Position numbers and translations under genes: made by a program. Below the pieces are notes generated by a model. That model was given only the letters and a program-made list of their open reading frames with translations, was not told the DNA's origin and made no database searches. From Pseudoalteromonas sp. NC201 (GTDB lineage Bacteria; Pseudomonadota; Gammaproteobacteria; Enterobacterales; Alteromonadaceae), in assembly GCF_002850255.1 (NCBI RefSeq), contig NZ_CP022522.1, forward strand, positions 1,349,001 to 1,413,000: a DNA stretch of 64,000 bases. Direction: 5' to 3'. Positions 48,862-57,533 of the stretch are shown here, in pieces (positions within the stretch are counted from its first letter, which is position 1; each line of letters begins with the position of its first letter).

Positions 48862-49320
48862 ATGTGGCGTTACATGGTACTGGCATTGCTTTTTGCCAGT
48901 CACTGGGCCAAAGCTCAAGATATATCGGTCGTTAAGAAATTGAGCTTTGGCACTATTGCGATTATTGACCAAAATAGCGCAGGCACTGTGACAATAGAAC
49001 CTAATGTTAGGCCACAAACCTCAAGCAATATTCTATTCGTAGAGTTTGGTCATGCGGCAGAAATCCTCTTGACCGATTTTCCTCACAATCGCCAAATTAG
49101 CGTCCAATCTACCATTTACAACGACTGGTTTGGATATTGGAATCTTGGTGCATCCGATGCCTTCCAATTGACAGAGCTGTATCACGAGAAGGCGATTTAC
49201 ACCGATAGTGTTGGGTCTGGTGAGTTTAAGGTCGGTGGTCAATTGCGCTTTGCTGGCAATGGTAAATCGCTATCGGATGGAGTGCAAACCTTGAACGTTG
49301 AAATAACTTTGTCTTACTAA
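48862..49320 (+). CDS. DUF4402-type exported fibre subunit (minor)
   Basis: A 152-residue protein with signal peptide ending SHWAKAQ. It shares the general layout of the preceding subunit: an early LSFGTI motif (compare LDFGII), an alternating beta pattern and a C-terminal strand VEITLSY. It starts 4 bp after the first subunit and ends 4 bp before the chaperone gene, so translation is coupled. A minor or tip subunit is the likely role. Confidence 0.6.
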   Translation: MWRYMVLALLFASHWAKAQDISVVKKLSFGTIAIIDQNSAGTVTIEPNVRPQTSSNILFVEFGHAAEILLTDFPHNRQISVQSTIYNDWFGYWNLGASDAFQLTELYHEKAIYTDSVGSGEFKVGGQLRFAGNGKSLSDGVQTLNVEITLSY

Positions 49321-49323
49321 ATT

Positions 49324-50106
49324 ATGAATAAATTAATATTAACGCTGCTTTTGTTTTGTTGCTGTAAAGTAAGCGCCAATCTGATGATCACCCCAACACG
49401 GGTTGCTTTCGAAGAGCGTCAGAGAATTGAGAGGGTTACAATCATTAATAATGGTGATGTGACCAAATCTTATCGACTTGAATTTCAAGAGAAGCTAGCA
49501 CTTAAAGAAGGTGGTTATGCCAACTTTGCCGAGCAAAAAATGAACCCTATGGCTGCAAGCCATTTCATTCGTATTTCACCTAGGCAAGTAACACTAGGGC
49601 CTGGTGAGCGTCAGGTAATAAAGCTGGCTGTGCGCAGAAAGGCGAATATGGAACAAGGAGAGTATCGCTCACATTTGCTTTTTAGGGAGCTGCCGAATAA
49701 TAAAGGCAAGCTGCAAGAAGGTATCAATATTGACGTGCTGATGAGCTATAGCATTCCGGTGATGCTACGAGTTGGCGATGCGAACCCGCAAGTACAGCTT
49801 GAGGATGTCATTGTAAGCAACGCGAAAAATGGTCGTCAGGCAATTACGGTACTACTTAATCGAACCGGGAAATATAGTAGCTTTGGCGAATTATCCGCTT
49901 ATTGGCAGGGGAAAAATGACGTTAAACCAGTGCGGATCGGAGTATTAAATAAGTTTGCCGTATATCCAGAGCTTAATCAAAGGAGTGTAGAATTCTCGAT
50001 AGACCCTGCAATTAAGCTTGGGCCATCAGGCAAGGTCTTAATCAAGTATGTGGGTGATGAGGAGTACACTGACCGCACCTTTGTAGATGATTCGGTATCT
50101 TTGTAG
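49324..50106 (+). CDS. Fimbrial-type periplasmic chaperone (PapD-like)
   Basis: A 260-residue periplasmic protein: the signal peptide ends KVSAN, followed by an N-terminal immunoglobulin-like domain with MITPTRVAFEERQRIERVTI and FIRISPRQVTLGPGERQVIK, the typical G1-strand region of PapD/Archaic chaperones. The C-terminal domain is diverged. The chaperone would stabilise the two upstream subunits in the periplasm and deliver them to the usher-like protein encoded 20 bp downstream. Confidence 0.8.
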   Translation: MNKLILTLLLFCCCKVSANLMITPTRVAFEERQRIERVTIINNGDVTKSYRLEFQEKLALKEGGYANFAEQKMNPMAASHFIRISPRQVTLGPGERQVIKLAVRRKANMEQGEYRSHLLFRELPNNKGKLQEGINIDVLMSYSIPVMLRVGDANPQVQLEDVIVSNAKNGRQAITVLLNRTGKYSSFGELSAYWQGKNDVKPVRIGVLNKFAVYPELNQRSVEFSIDPAIKLGPSGKVLIKYVGDEEYTDRTFVDDSVSL

Positions 50107-50125
50107 TTTAGGGTAAGCGAACGTA

Positions 50126-53068
50126 ATGAGAGCCCCCGCTATTTGGCGCGCGTTACTAATTGGCATACTATGCTATCAACCTGCTATGGCATCGCAGGTT
50201 GATACTTTGCAACAGCTATTAGAACGGGTTGAACGAGTGAAAGCAAAACTTGCGATACAGCAAAGTGAGCGGGTGGTCTCTCGGGTTGATGTTGGTACGG
50301 AACTGTTTTTATCCGCTTATAAAGGAAATTTATATTTAGGTGAAGTGATCGCGGTGACGTCGGAACAAGGCGTCAATGTGGAACTCTTGAGCTTGTTTTC
50401 AGCTTTGGGCTTTGTGGTATCAGAAGATGTATCAGGAACTTTTGATGGCTGGTTCTTCGCACCTGAAAACACCTTTAGTCTTAATGCCAAAGCGCATTTA
50501 GTTGAGAGCAAAGGGCAGCGAACGCAATTGAGTGATAAGGAAGTTCAGGTTATCAATGGTGAGGTATTTCTCGCCGATTATATCGTTGCGACCTTATTCG
50601 ATGTGAGCCTGTTTACCGATATACAGGATTTATCTCTTACGGTTAAAAGTAGGCTAATTCTGCCAATAGAAGCGCAGCAACAGCGATTAGGAAGAGAAGT
50701 TGTCAGGTTTGACCGCAATGCCAGCGCAACATTACCGTGGCGACCAAGTCCTTATCAAAGCATCGGTAAACCAGTGCTGGATGCTCAGATAAATGCGCAG
50801 GTGACTGAAGACATTAGTCAGACGTCTTATTCCCTTATTGGTTCGCAAGACATCGCCTATTGGCAAGCTCAGTATTTTATTGCTGGTAGAGAGGGAGATG
50901 TGATTAATCGCTCACGATTATCCCTAAACCGTGCTTCTAAAAAAGCCGATGTTTTACCGTTTGGCAACTTTACCAAGGTATCGCTCGGTGATGTACAGAG
51001 TGTTCAAGTTGGAGTTGATGCGCTAAATGAAGAAGGGCGAGGAGTGAACTTCAGTAACGCGCCGTTAGATAGCCGCACTAACCGTCAGCGTATTGTCATC
51101 TCAGGTCCTGTTCAGGTAGGGTGGGACGTAGAGCTTTATCGAAATGGATTGCTAATAGGGCAAGAAAATAATGTTCAATCTGGGCGCTATGAGTTTGAAA
51201 ATATTGATTTACTATTTGGTGAAAATACCTTTGAACTGGTGATGTATGGAGGGCAAGGTCAAGTATCAAAAGAAGTGCAGACCTATTATGTTGAACAGAG
51301 CACCGTAAACGAAGATGAAGGCTTTTTTGCCGTATCAATTACTGAGACGGGCAAAAGTATACTGGGCGACAAGACTGCGGTATCAGGAGCATCAAGCTGG
51401 CAGGTAAATGGTCGATTTGACTACGGTCTTACTAAAAATTTTGCGGTGTATGCAGGCTTGCAGCATCGTCAAGGTGTAAAAAATAGCGCCTCAGAACAAT
51501 ACTTTTCTACAGGATTTAACACCAATATTAATAAACGACTATTACTGGATGTTGACTATAGTAAGAGCGAAGCGAACCAACGTCTCTCTGCAAATACTCG
51601 AACCCGTCTATTTGGCCAGCAGGTAGGTGCTAAATTTGAGCTAAAGGAAGATTTAGAACGGGATGAAAATGCGACCGAGATAAAATTAACGGCGGCGGGA
51701 GATTGGTCTCTTTTTGATGCCGCTAAAATTTACTATCGTGCTGAATACTTTCAGCTTAATAGAGCTAATATAGACACCACCGAGCAAGCGTCGCTGCTGT
51801 TTAGCACGGGGAATTATTGGGGCACTTTCAGTAACCAATTTGTGTGGCAAGCGCAGACAGATCAAGCCAGCGATGTGAGTGGCTACTTGCGCTGGCAGCG
51901 AAGGATTTTTGGGATATATAGTCGTTTTACTACTTGGTATGACATAAAACCTGCTAATGAAATTACAGCCGCTGAGCTAGAGTTGAGCAAAGCGCTAAGT
52001 CCTGAGCTTGCTCTTGGCATTACCTTATACAAAGACTTTGCTGCGGAATACTATAAAACCGAACTTGGATTGAGCTGGAACCATGATAAGTTTCGGTTGT
52101 TAACAGACTTGCAATACGATAACGATGATAACTGGCAACTAGGCCTCTCTGGACAAGTAAGTATTGGAGCAGGCGAAACCGTAGATCAGGTTTTTTTAAC
52201 TGGCAAACGCTTGTCGCAGTTTGGCTCTTTGATGATTCGTGCTTTTATCGACCAAAATAATAACGGCTATCTTGACGATGGGGAGTTACCGCTGAAGGGG
52301 GTAACTATAAAAGCATTGCAAAACTTTGCACAAGGTAAAACTGACGACGACGGTGTGGCTCTATTACCCGCAATGGTTAATTACAAACGAACAGATATTA
52401 TTGTTGACAAAGAAACGATCCCCGAACCCTTTTTAATTCCCGCTAACGATGGCTTTTCATTCACTCCAAGACCCGGTCATATTGAATATGTTGAAATACC
52501 ATTTGTAAACTCGTCGGAAGTTGAAGGTATTGTTGAAATCAATGAGGGTACTGAGCGCCGACCTGCAGGGTTCACCACCGTTAGTTTACTTGATGAAATG
52601 GGTAACGAAGTCGCGCGCACTCAGACGGCATATGACGGCTACTATGTATTTACTAGTTTGAAGCCTGGGACTTACCGTACAGCGATAAGTGATGCGAAAA
52701 GGCTCGCGGTAGCCAGTACTCAACAGATAGAAGTGGAGTTAAGTGCAGAGGGAGACTTGCTGCTTGATGTAAATCACGAATTACAACGACAGCGCGCAAC
52801 CACGCAAGAGTTTGCTGTAGTTGGACGCTTCAAGACATTAACGATATTAAAAGTGTATGCGGCGATTTTGGCTAAGCGTTATCCCGCGTTATTAAGCGGT
52901 GGTTTTGGGTATGCGCAACAAGAAGGCGACGCCACTTATTTACTTATATTAAGAGATGACACCACACAAAATGCGGCAAATATTTGCCAAAATCTACTTC
53001 CCTTCAAAGTTTCTTGCACGGTGGAAGCCTTAACTATTTATGAAAGAGAAAACAATGCAATCAATTAA
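50126..53068 (+). CDS. Usher-like outer-membrane protein with added C-terminal domains
   Basis: A 980-residue exported protein. After the signal peptide (ending QPAMAS) there is an N-terminal domain (~40-190), then a long beta-barrel region with a plug-like segment (DSRTNRQRIVISGPVQVGWD, ELYRNGLLIGQ; ~310-400). After the barrel come a calcium-binding SdrD-type beta domain (IDQNNNGYLDDGELPLKGVT, ~705), a carboxypeptidase-regulatory-like domain (AYDGYYVFTSLKPGTYR, ~840) and a last ~75 residues that look like a SPOR fold (FAVVGRF ... NICQNLLPFKVSCTV). The domain order is unusual for an usher. It overlaps the next gene by 14 bp. Confidence 0.7.
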   Translation: MRAPAIWRALLIGILCYQPAMASQVDTLQQLLERVERVKAKLAIQQSERVVSRVDVGTELFLSAYKGNLYLGEVIAVTSEQGVNVELLSLFSALGFVVSEDVSGTFDGWFFAPENTFSLNAKAHLVESKGQRTQLSDKEVQVINGEVFLADYIVATLFDVSLFTDIQDLSLTVKSRLILPIEAQQQRLGREVVRFDRNASATLPWRPSPYQSIGKPVLDAQINAQVTEDISQTSYSLIGSQDIAYWQAQYFIAGREGDVINRSRLSLNRASKKADVLPFGNFTKVSLGDVQSVQVGVDALNEEGRGVNFSNAPLDSRTNRQRIVISGPVQVGWDVELYRNGLLIGQENNVQSGRYEFENIDLLFGENTFELVMYGGQGQVSKEVQTYYVEQSTVNEDEGFFAVSITETGKSILGDKTAVSGASSWQVNGRFDYGLTKNFAVYAGLQHRQGVKNSASEQYFSTGFNTNINKRLLLDVDYSKSEANQRLSANTRTRLFGQQVGAKFELKEDLERDENATEIKLTAAGDWSLFDAAKIYYRAEYFQLNRANIDTTEQASLLFSTGNYWGTFSNQFVWQAQTDQASDVSGYLRWQRRIFGIYSRFTTWYDIKPANEITAAELELSKALSPELALGITLYKDFAAEYYKTELGLSWNHDKFRLLTDLQYDNDDNWQLGLSGQVSIGAGETVDQVFLTGKRLSQFGSLMIRAFIDQNNNGYLDDGELPLKGVTIKALQNFAQGKTDDDGVALLPAMVNYKRTDIIVDKETIPEPFLIPANDGFSFTPRPGHIEYVEIPFVNSSEVEGIVEINEGTERRPAGFTTVSLLDEMGNEVARTQTAYDGYYVFTSLKPGTYRTAISDAKRLAVASTQQIEVELSAEGDLLLDVNHELQRQRATTQEFAVVGRFKTLTILKVYAAILAKRYPALLSGGFGYAQQEGDATYLLILRDDTTQNAANICQNLLPFKVSCTVEALTIYERENNAIN

Positions 53069-53660
53069 GTGGCATCTCATTATGCTCAGTTTCGTTGCGT
53101 TAAGTGGTTGCCAAGCAACTGCGAGCAAGAGTCAACTTGACTCATTACAAATGAAGAAGCAGCTATCTTTACTGGAACAGCAGGTAAGCACCTTACAACA
53201 AGAAGTAGAACAGCTCAGAGCGCTAAAACAGCAGGTTGCTAAGTTTGAAGAAGTGCAGGAAGATTTAGATGTTATTGCGATGCAGCTATCAAATTCGCTT
53301 GCAAAGCAAAAGTATGCTGAGCTTTTAGCAGAGCAACCCGAGCAAGTGATAGAGCAAAAAACAAAGCCCACCGAGAAACAAGAACAGCCTGTCGAGATAG
53401 CTGAATTCGCAATTCAATTGGCCTCTACAACGGAATATACCAAGCTTAGGCAAACCTACGAGCAACTCAAGGATAAGTTACCGCAAGACTTTGCAACAAG
53501 CGAAGTGAATATCGAGCAAATAGATATTCAAAATACGAAATATTATCGGCTCAAATTAGGTGCATTTGCAGATAAGGCCTCTGCATACAAAGGTTGCCAG
53601 CAACTTAAGCGTGCAGGTTTAAGCTGTTTGGTTAGCCATTACACCAGTCATCGACTTTAA
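53055..53660 (+). CDS. SPOR-domain lipoprotein with coiled coil
   Basis: A 201-residue lipoprotein: signal MQSIKWHLIMLSFVALSGC with lipobox LSGC. A heptad-patterned coiled coil covers ~30-110 (QMKKQLSLLEQQVSTLQQEV onward). The C-terminus is a SPOR-like domain (EFAIQLAS ... YRLKLGAFADKASAYKGCQQ). The start at 53055 overlaps the usher stop; an ATG five codons earlier is possible. It could tether the usher or fibre base to peptidoglycan. It is the last gene before a sigma-54 promoter that starts the FlgO triplet. Confidence 0.7.
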   Translation: MQSIKWHLIMLSFVALSGCQATASKSQLDSLQMKKQLSLLEQQVSTLQQEVEQLRALKQQVAKFEEVQEDLDVIAMQLSNSLAKQKYAELLAEQPEQVIEQKTKPTEKQEQPVEIAEFAIQLASTTEYTKLRQTYEQLKDKLPQDFATSEVNIEQIDIQNTKYYRLKLGAFADKASAYKGCQQLKRAGLSCLVSHYTSHRL

Positions 53661-53663
53661 AAC

Positions 53664-53681
53664 TTGGTGCGTATTTTGCAT
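53664..53681 (+). promoter_or_regulatory. Sigma-54 promoter before the FlgO-family triplet
   Basis: TTGGTGCGTATTTTGCAT has GG (53666-67) and GC (53678-79) at the required 10-bp spacing, and matches the TGGCACG-N4-TTGCW consensus well. The expected transcription start is about 25 bp before the first FlgO-family gene. Confidence 0.7.
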
Positions 53682-53714
53682 TTTATCCAATAAGTTTATC
53701 GTGGGCTTGGTGAA

Positions 53715-54296
53715 ATGAAATATCTAGCACTCATAGTGATTATGTTGTTGGCAGGGTGTACAAACAGCCAACAGGTCGGCAAAAGAGAAGCGACCCAGCA
53801 GCAAGAAATCTTACCTGACTTAGATGGGTTTGGCGCTCAGTTAGCCGCGGAACTCGGGCGGTATGTACGGCCGTTCAAGCCGAACTCAACGGTTGCTGTG
53901 ACAAGTTTTTTTAAGGCTAATCAGCTGGATGATACCGTTGCTGGGCAAGGTTCAGGCTTGAGCGTGGCCTTGCAAGAATCCCTCATGACCCATTTAAGTC
54001 AAATGGGGGCAGATGTCGTGGAATATCGACTCAGAAACGCTTTATCTTTACAAAGTTCTGCCGATAGTATGTTAAGTCGAGAATTGAATGTGCTGAATCA
54101 GCGCCAGAAAATTGACCTCGTGGTGGTCGGGACAATCGTAGAAAGTCGGGATATCTATTTGGTCAATGCGCGTCTGGTCGATACGTTACATAATCGAGCC
54201 GTCTCAGCCGCATCAATCAGCATTCCAAAAGCTGTTATGTGGGGTACGGAGCGTGTCACAAATCGTGACGGTCAGATTATACGAAGCCAATATTAG
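53715..54296 (+). CDS. FlgO-family outer-membrane lipoprotein (1 of 3)
   Basis: A 193-residue lipoprotein: signal MKYLALIVIMLLAGC, acylated Cys15. The FlgO-type domain covers most of the rest: STVAVTSFFKANQLDDT, then SVALQESLMTHLSQMGADVV, then LVVVGTIVESRDIYLVNARL, the usual strand-helix pattern of the family. FlgO works with FlgP and FlgT at the outer-membrane ring of the sheathed flagellar motor in Vibrio. Of the three tandem copies this one is the most distinct from the other two. It is the first gene after a sigma-54 promoter. Confidence 0.8.
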   Translation: MKYLALIVIMLLAGCTNSQQVGKREATQQQEILPDLDGFGAQLAAELGRYVRPFKPNSTVAVTSFFKANQLDDTVAGQGSGLSVALQESLMTHLSQMGADVVEYRLRNALSLQSSADSMLSRELNVLNQRQKIDLVVVGTIVESRDIYLVNARLVDTLHNRAVSAASISIPKAVMWGTERVTNRDGQIIRSQY

Positions 54297-54310
54297 TGGA
54301 GATGAAAGTA

Positions 54311-54964
54311 ATGAAAAAAGTATTAAGTTTGGTTTTGCCGCTTTCATTGATGGTTGGCTGTGCTCAGAGTAACTTTTTTGCGGTGGATAATGCTCAGGCT
54401 GAGCCCGTGCGTAATGGCTTTGAAAAATCTTCGATGTATCAAAGTAATCCAAACGGTATGAAACAATTCTCTGTTTCTCAGCAAATGGCTGGTAAAAATG
54501 TCACTCACTATGTCCAGTCTATTATGCAAGACATGGTTGCAAACTTGAAACACGTGAATGAGAAAACGCCGGTAGCAGTGACAAGCTTTGTATTTTTAGA
54601 TAAAGAATTTGATAAAGGTTCCTTGCTGGGTAACCAGTTGGCTGAAAGCTTTATCCATGAGCTTCATGCATTTGGGATCCCTGTTGTGGACTTTAAAACA
54701 ACAGACTATATCCGGGTGACACCTGAAGGCGATTTCATTTTTAGCCGTGACTTTTTAGAGCTATCTGACGACCATCCTTTTTTGTATGTGCTAGGTGGTA
54801 CTTTGGTGAATCATCAGGGCGGGGTTATGGTTAATGCCAGAGTGGTTGGGCTTAGAAGTAAAAGTGTCGTGGGTTCTGCTCAAGGCTTTTTACCGCAAAA
54901 CGTAGTTAACGCCCTACAAGATGGTGCGGCATACGATGGCATTCGTATAGAGCGTGCGAACTAA
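54311..54964 (+). CDS. FlgO-family outer-membrane lipoprotein (2 of 3)
   Basis: A 217-residue lipoprotein with signal MKKVLSLVLPLSLMVGC. The domain has PVAVTSFVFLDKEF, LGNQLAESFIHELHAFGIPV and VLGGTLVNHQGGVMVNARVV, clearly related to the third copy (LGNQLAES is identical in both). The start at 54311 is chosen for GGAG nine bases upstream; a GTG at 54296 overlapping the previous stop and an ATG at 54302 are alternatives. Which of the three is the functional FlgO cannot be told by eye. Confidence 0.8.
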   Translation: MKKVLSLVLPLSLMVGCAQSNFFAVDNAQAEPVRNGFEKSSMYQSNPNGMKQFSVSQQMAGKNVTHYVQSIMQDMVANLKHVNEKTPVAVTSFVFLDKEFDKGSLLGNQLAESFIHELHAFGIPVVDFKTTDYIRVTPEGDFIFSRDFLELSDDHPFLYVLGGTLVNHQGGVMVNARVVGLRSKSVVGSAQGFLPQNVVNALQDGAAYDGIRIERAN

Positions 54965-54977
54965 TTCGGAGGCGATG

Positions 54978-55616
54978 ATGAAAAATGTAGTGCTATTCGC
55001 GACGACACTTGCATTACTCGGTGGCTGCGAAATGACAAAACAAACGGCTTCCGAACCTACAGAAACGCAGCAATCCGACATGGAAATATTGTATGCCATG
55101 ATGGAAGAGCAAGAGCGTAATGAAGATTCACAAGCCTCGGTATTGCAAGATATTGGTTTCGTTAGCTATCGTCATCGCAAAGAAATTGCTAACTACGCCA
55201 ATCAAATTGCGTTGGAACTGTCAGATACTGTATTAGGGCAAAAGCCTGAGTCGATAGCGGTAGCCAGTTTTGTCAACTTTAATGAATCATTAAGGGATAC
55301 AAACCAGCTAGGAAACCAATTGGCTGAGTCCTTAATGCATCAAATGCAAAAGCTGGGTTATCAAGCGTTAGACTTTAAAGCATTGGGGAAAATTGAAGTG
55401 ACATCCAGTGGTGACTTGACTTTTTCGCGTAAAGCAAGCCGCTTGAAAAACACGCAATCTCCCAGCCATTTGCTCACAGGCACTATGGTTTACCGTCCAC
55501 GAGGCGTGGAGGTAAATGCAAGATTGTTAGAGTTTAACACTAACTTAGTGATCGCAAGCACGGTGGTGACCATCCCGTATTTTATCCTTGATGATCAGGC
55601 AACCGCTGCAAGGTAG
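54978..55616 (+). CDS. FlgO-family outer-membrane lipoprotein (3 of 3)
   Basis: A 212-residue lipoprotein: signal MKNVVLFATTLALLGGC, acylated Cys17. The domain has SIAVASFVNFNESL, LGNQLAESLMHQMQKLGYQA and LLTGTMVYRPRGVEVNARLL. GGAGG lies five bases before the ATG at 54978. It starts 13 bp after the second copy, so all three are one operon. A 330-bp gene-free region and a tRNA follow. Confidence 0.8.
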   Translation: MKNVVLFATTLALLGGCEMTKQTASEPTETQQSDMEILYAMMEEQERNEDSQASVLQDIGFVSYRHRKEIANYANQIALELSDTVLGQKPESIAVASFVNFNESLRDTNQLGNQLAESLMHQMQKLGYQALDFKALGKIEVTSSGDLTFSRKASRLKNTQSPSHLLTGTMVYRPRGVEVNARLLEFNTNLVIASTVVTIPYFILDDQATAAR

Positions 55617-55949
55617 TACTTCAAATAGCGGTTTTTAGAAGAAAATACCGTTTAGGTTTTATTAAACGAAGAACTATCCTACTTCTTATTCACACCTCAA
55701 GTGAAGTAACTGATAGCGCAGTAGTGGGTCTTAACTGCTGCGTATTCACCTACTGAGCCAGCTCATTTATTACCGCGAATAAATTGACTATTAACCTTTA
55801 AAAGTTCATTAAGATCAGTATACTAAAGCGAAGTCACTGAGATGCAGTACAACAGAGAATCAACAATTCTCGACTTTCATTGGTATTAAGTACCGCAGAT
55901 CCCGCTAGTGAAGGTCAAAAAAGGCGATTGTTATCTGACTTTAGAGATT
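55617..55949. other. Gene-free region between the FlgO triplet and tRNA-Arg
   Basis: No coding sequence was found. CGCAGTAGT (55717-55725) and ACTGCTGCG (55734-55742) can form a hairpin with one G-T pair, and CGTTTA/TAAACG near 55650 another. These may end the flgO-family transcript. The tRNA promoter must lie in its last part. Confidence 0.4.
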
Positions 55950-56024
55950 GTCCCCATAGTTTAATGGATAAAACAAGGCCCTCCTAAGGCTTAGATGTAG
56001 GTTCGATTCCTACTGGGGACGCCA
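55950..56024 (+). tRNA. tRNA-Arg (anticodon CCT)
   Basis: A 75-nt cloverleaf with encoded CCA. The acceptor stem GTCCCCA pairs with TGGGGAC, the T arm reads TAGGTTCGATTCCTA, and the anticodon loop CTCCTAA (55981-55987) has anticodon CCT at 55983-55985. It reads AGG codons. The sequence closely resembles the E. coli tRNA-Arg(CCU). No integrase or duplicated 3' end lies nearby. Confidence 0.95.
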
Positions 56025-56132
56025 TTGGTATCACTTTTGCGTGGAATTACCAAAGTAAATGGGCGGCGGAAGCATGATGTAGAGTGTGTAAAGTCGTCGA
56101 AAATCTTGTCAGCGTCATAGGTAGTCTTAACC

Positions 56133-57329
56133 TTACAGTTCAAACTCATTTTCATTTTCTATTTGAATTTCAACCAAATCATTAATTTGCACATTGTGAA
56201 GTGGGCGATTACTGATATTTACCGCAATGGCGTTTTGCGCATTCACCTGGATCACTTGCAGTTTATTAATGGTTTTAATTTGATGCATAAATATTTTACC
56301 ATCGATATTAGTCAGCGGATTACTATGCGCTACGTTAAGGATCTGGCCATTCTCTAAGCCATGCATGCGGCCCAAATTAATAACGACTTGTTCATCATCG
56401 ATATGTAGGATTTTGCCGTTGGTTGGTAAGCAGGCCACCGCTGCGTTTAAATCAGTTGCGATTTGTGTCAGCGTGGTTTGGATCTCATCAGCATAATCTG
56501 TCTGCCAAAAGCGCTCACTGTACACATCAATTAATTTGGTCTTCTTAAACGGCCACACGCCTTGAGTGGCATATTGCTTTTGCCACACCCTTTCATGAGA
56601 AAGTGCATCAAACAGCGCAAAGTCTACCTTGAAGCTTCTTAAATATTTATCACTTTGCCAAAATGCGAAGTCGCTATTAAGTTTATCGACACCTGCAATA
56701 TCAGTAATTTGACTCAGTAATACAAATTGGCTGTTCGTATTTGCCGTAATGGTCTCGATTAGCTGTTCATTATAATCAAACCGCTGGCTGAAAAAGCGGT
56801 TAACGTCTATGGTCTGTGCGAAATAAGGAACAGGTTCTAAGCTCAACTTTTGTTCAGACATTGTCTGGTATAGGCGCTCGCTCACCGCTTTATTTATGTC
56901 AAAAATTTGACCTAGTGTTGCTTGGTGTTTATTTTTTAACTGACTTTGTGTGACTGCAACCTGTTTGTCGTAAGCACTAGTAGGGCACTGAGCACTCTGT
57001 GGGGTAATATCGATATGTAATGTCACCTGCCATGAGTCACCAACTTTTGCTTCAGCAATTACGTTGGCACTTTGGATTTCAGCATTTGAGCGGATCTTAA
57101 GTTGATCTTGGGTGAGTACACCATCGGTGACGGTTTGCACACTACTCACCGAAGCGCCAGAAAACAGCAAAGCTTGTGTGATGGCGTCATTTACCGCCTT
57201 TCTTTTGGCTTTTTGATGGTCGCCATTTTTAACGTCAGCTATGCCGGTAACTTCAAACCATTCAGCATAAGCTGGATGAACCAGGGTGATACACAACAGT
57301 GATAGACTGGTCGCGAATTGCTTTTTCAT
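56133..57329 (-). CDS. flgT: Flagellar assembly protein FlgT
   Basis: A 398-residue periplasmic protein with signal peptide MKKQFATSLSLLCITLVHPAYA. FlgT forms the H-ring that surrounds the basal body in Vibrio-type polar flagella and helps hold the motor stators. N-terminal WFEVTGIADVKNGDHQKAKR and AVNDAITQALLFSGASV are typical, followed by the middle and C-terminal domains (VINLGRMHGLENGQILNV). It is divergent from flgP across two facing sigma-54 promoters. Confidence 0.93.
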   Translation of the reverse strand: MKKQFATSLSLLCITLVHPAYAEWFEVTGIADVKNGDHQKAKRKAVNDAITQALLFSGASVSSVQTVTDGVLTQDQLKIRSNAEIQSANVIAEAKVGDSWQVTLHIDITPQSAQCPTSAYDKQVAVTQSQLKNKHQATLGQIFDINKAVSERLYQTMSEQKLSLEPVPYFAQTIDVNRFFSQRFDYNEQLIETITANTNSQFVLLSQITDIAGVDKLNSDFAFWQSDKYLRSFKVDFALFDALSHERVWQKQYATQGVWPFKKTKLIDVYSERFWQTDYADEIQTTLTQIATDLNAAVACLPTNGKILHIDDEQVVINLGRMHGLENGQILNVAHSNPLTNIDGKIFMHQIKTINKLQVIQVNAQNAIAVNISNRPLHNVQINDLVEIQIENENEFEL

Positions 57330-57365
57330 GTTTAAATGCCCAGATCAAAAACTACTCTTCAACTC

Positions 57366-57382
57366 AGCAATACCTGTGCCAA
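57366..57382 (-). promoter_or_regulatory. Sigma-54 promoter for flgT
   Basis: On the minus strand the site reads TTGGCACAGGTATTGCT, nearly the full consensus TGGCACG-N4-TTGCW. The -24 GG is at 57380-57379 and the -12 GC at 57368-57367. The transcription start would fall about 25 bp before flgT. Confidence 0.8.
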
Positions 57383-57385
57383 ATT

Positions 57386-57403
57386 TTGGCAAGGTTCGTG
57401 CAT
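57386..57403 (+). promoter_or_regulatory. Sigma-54 promoter for flgP
   Basis: TTGGCAAGGTTCGTGCAT has GG (57388-89) and GC (57400-01) at exact spacing. It begins 3 bp from the opposing flgT promoter, and the two -24 elements form the palindrome GCCAAATTTTGGC. The flgP start is about 130 bp downstream. Confidence 0.65.
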
Positions 57404-57533
57404 AATCATACATTATGAAAGTTAATTTTATTTCTTGCCAATACTCAATGAAACCACGACAACCCTTGCGAGACCAAGATGTTGGGGAAGTGCTTAATTT
57501 TGATTGGTATATATTGTAGCGGAGTGTGGTGAA

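Noticed and set aside
55950..56024. tRNA-Arg as an integration site for a genomic island
   Set aside because: No integrase and no repeated tRNA 3' end was found nearby. The flanking genes are flagellar on both sides.
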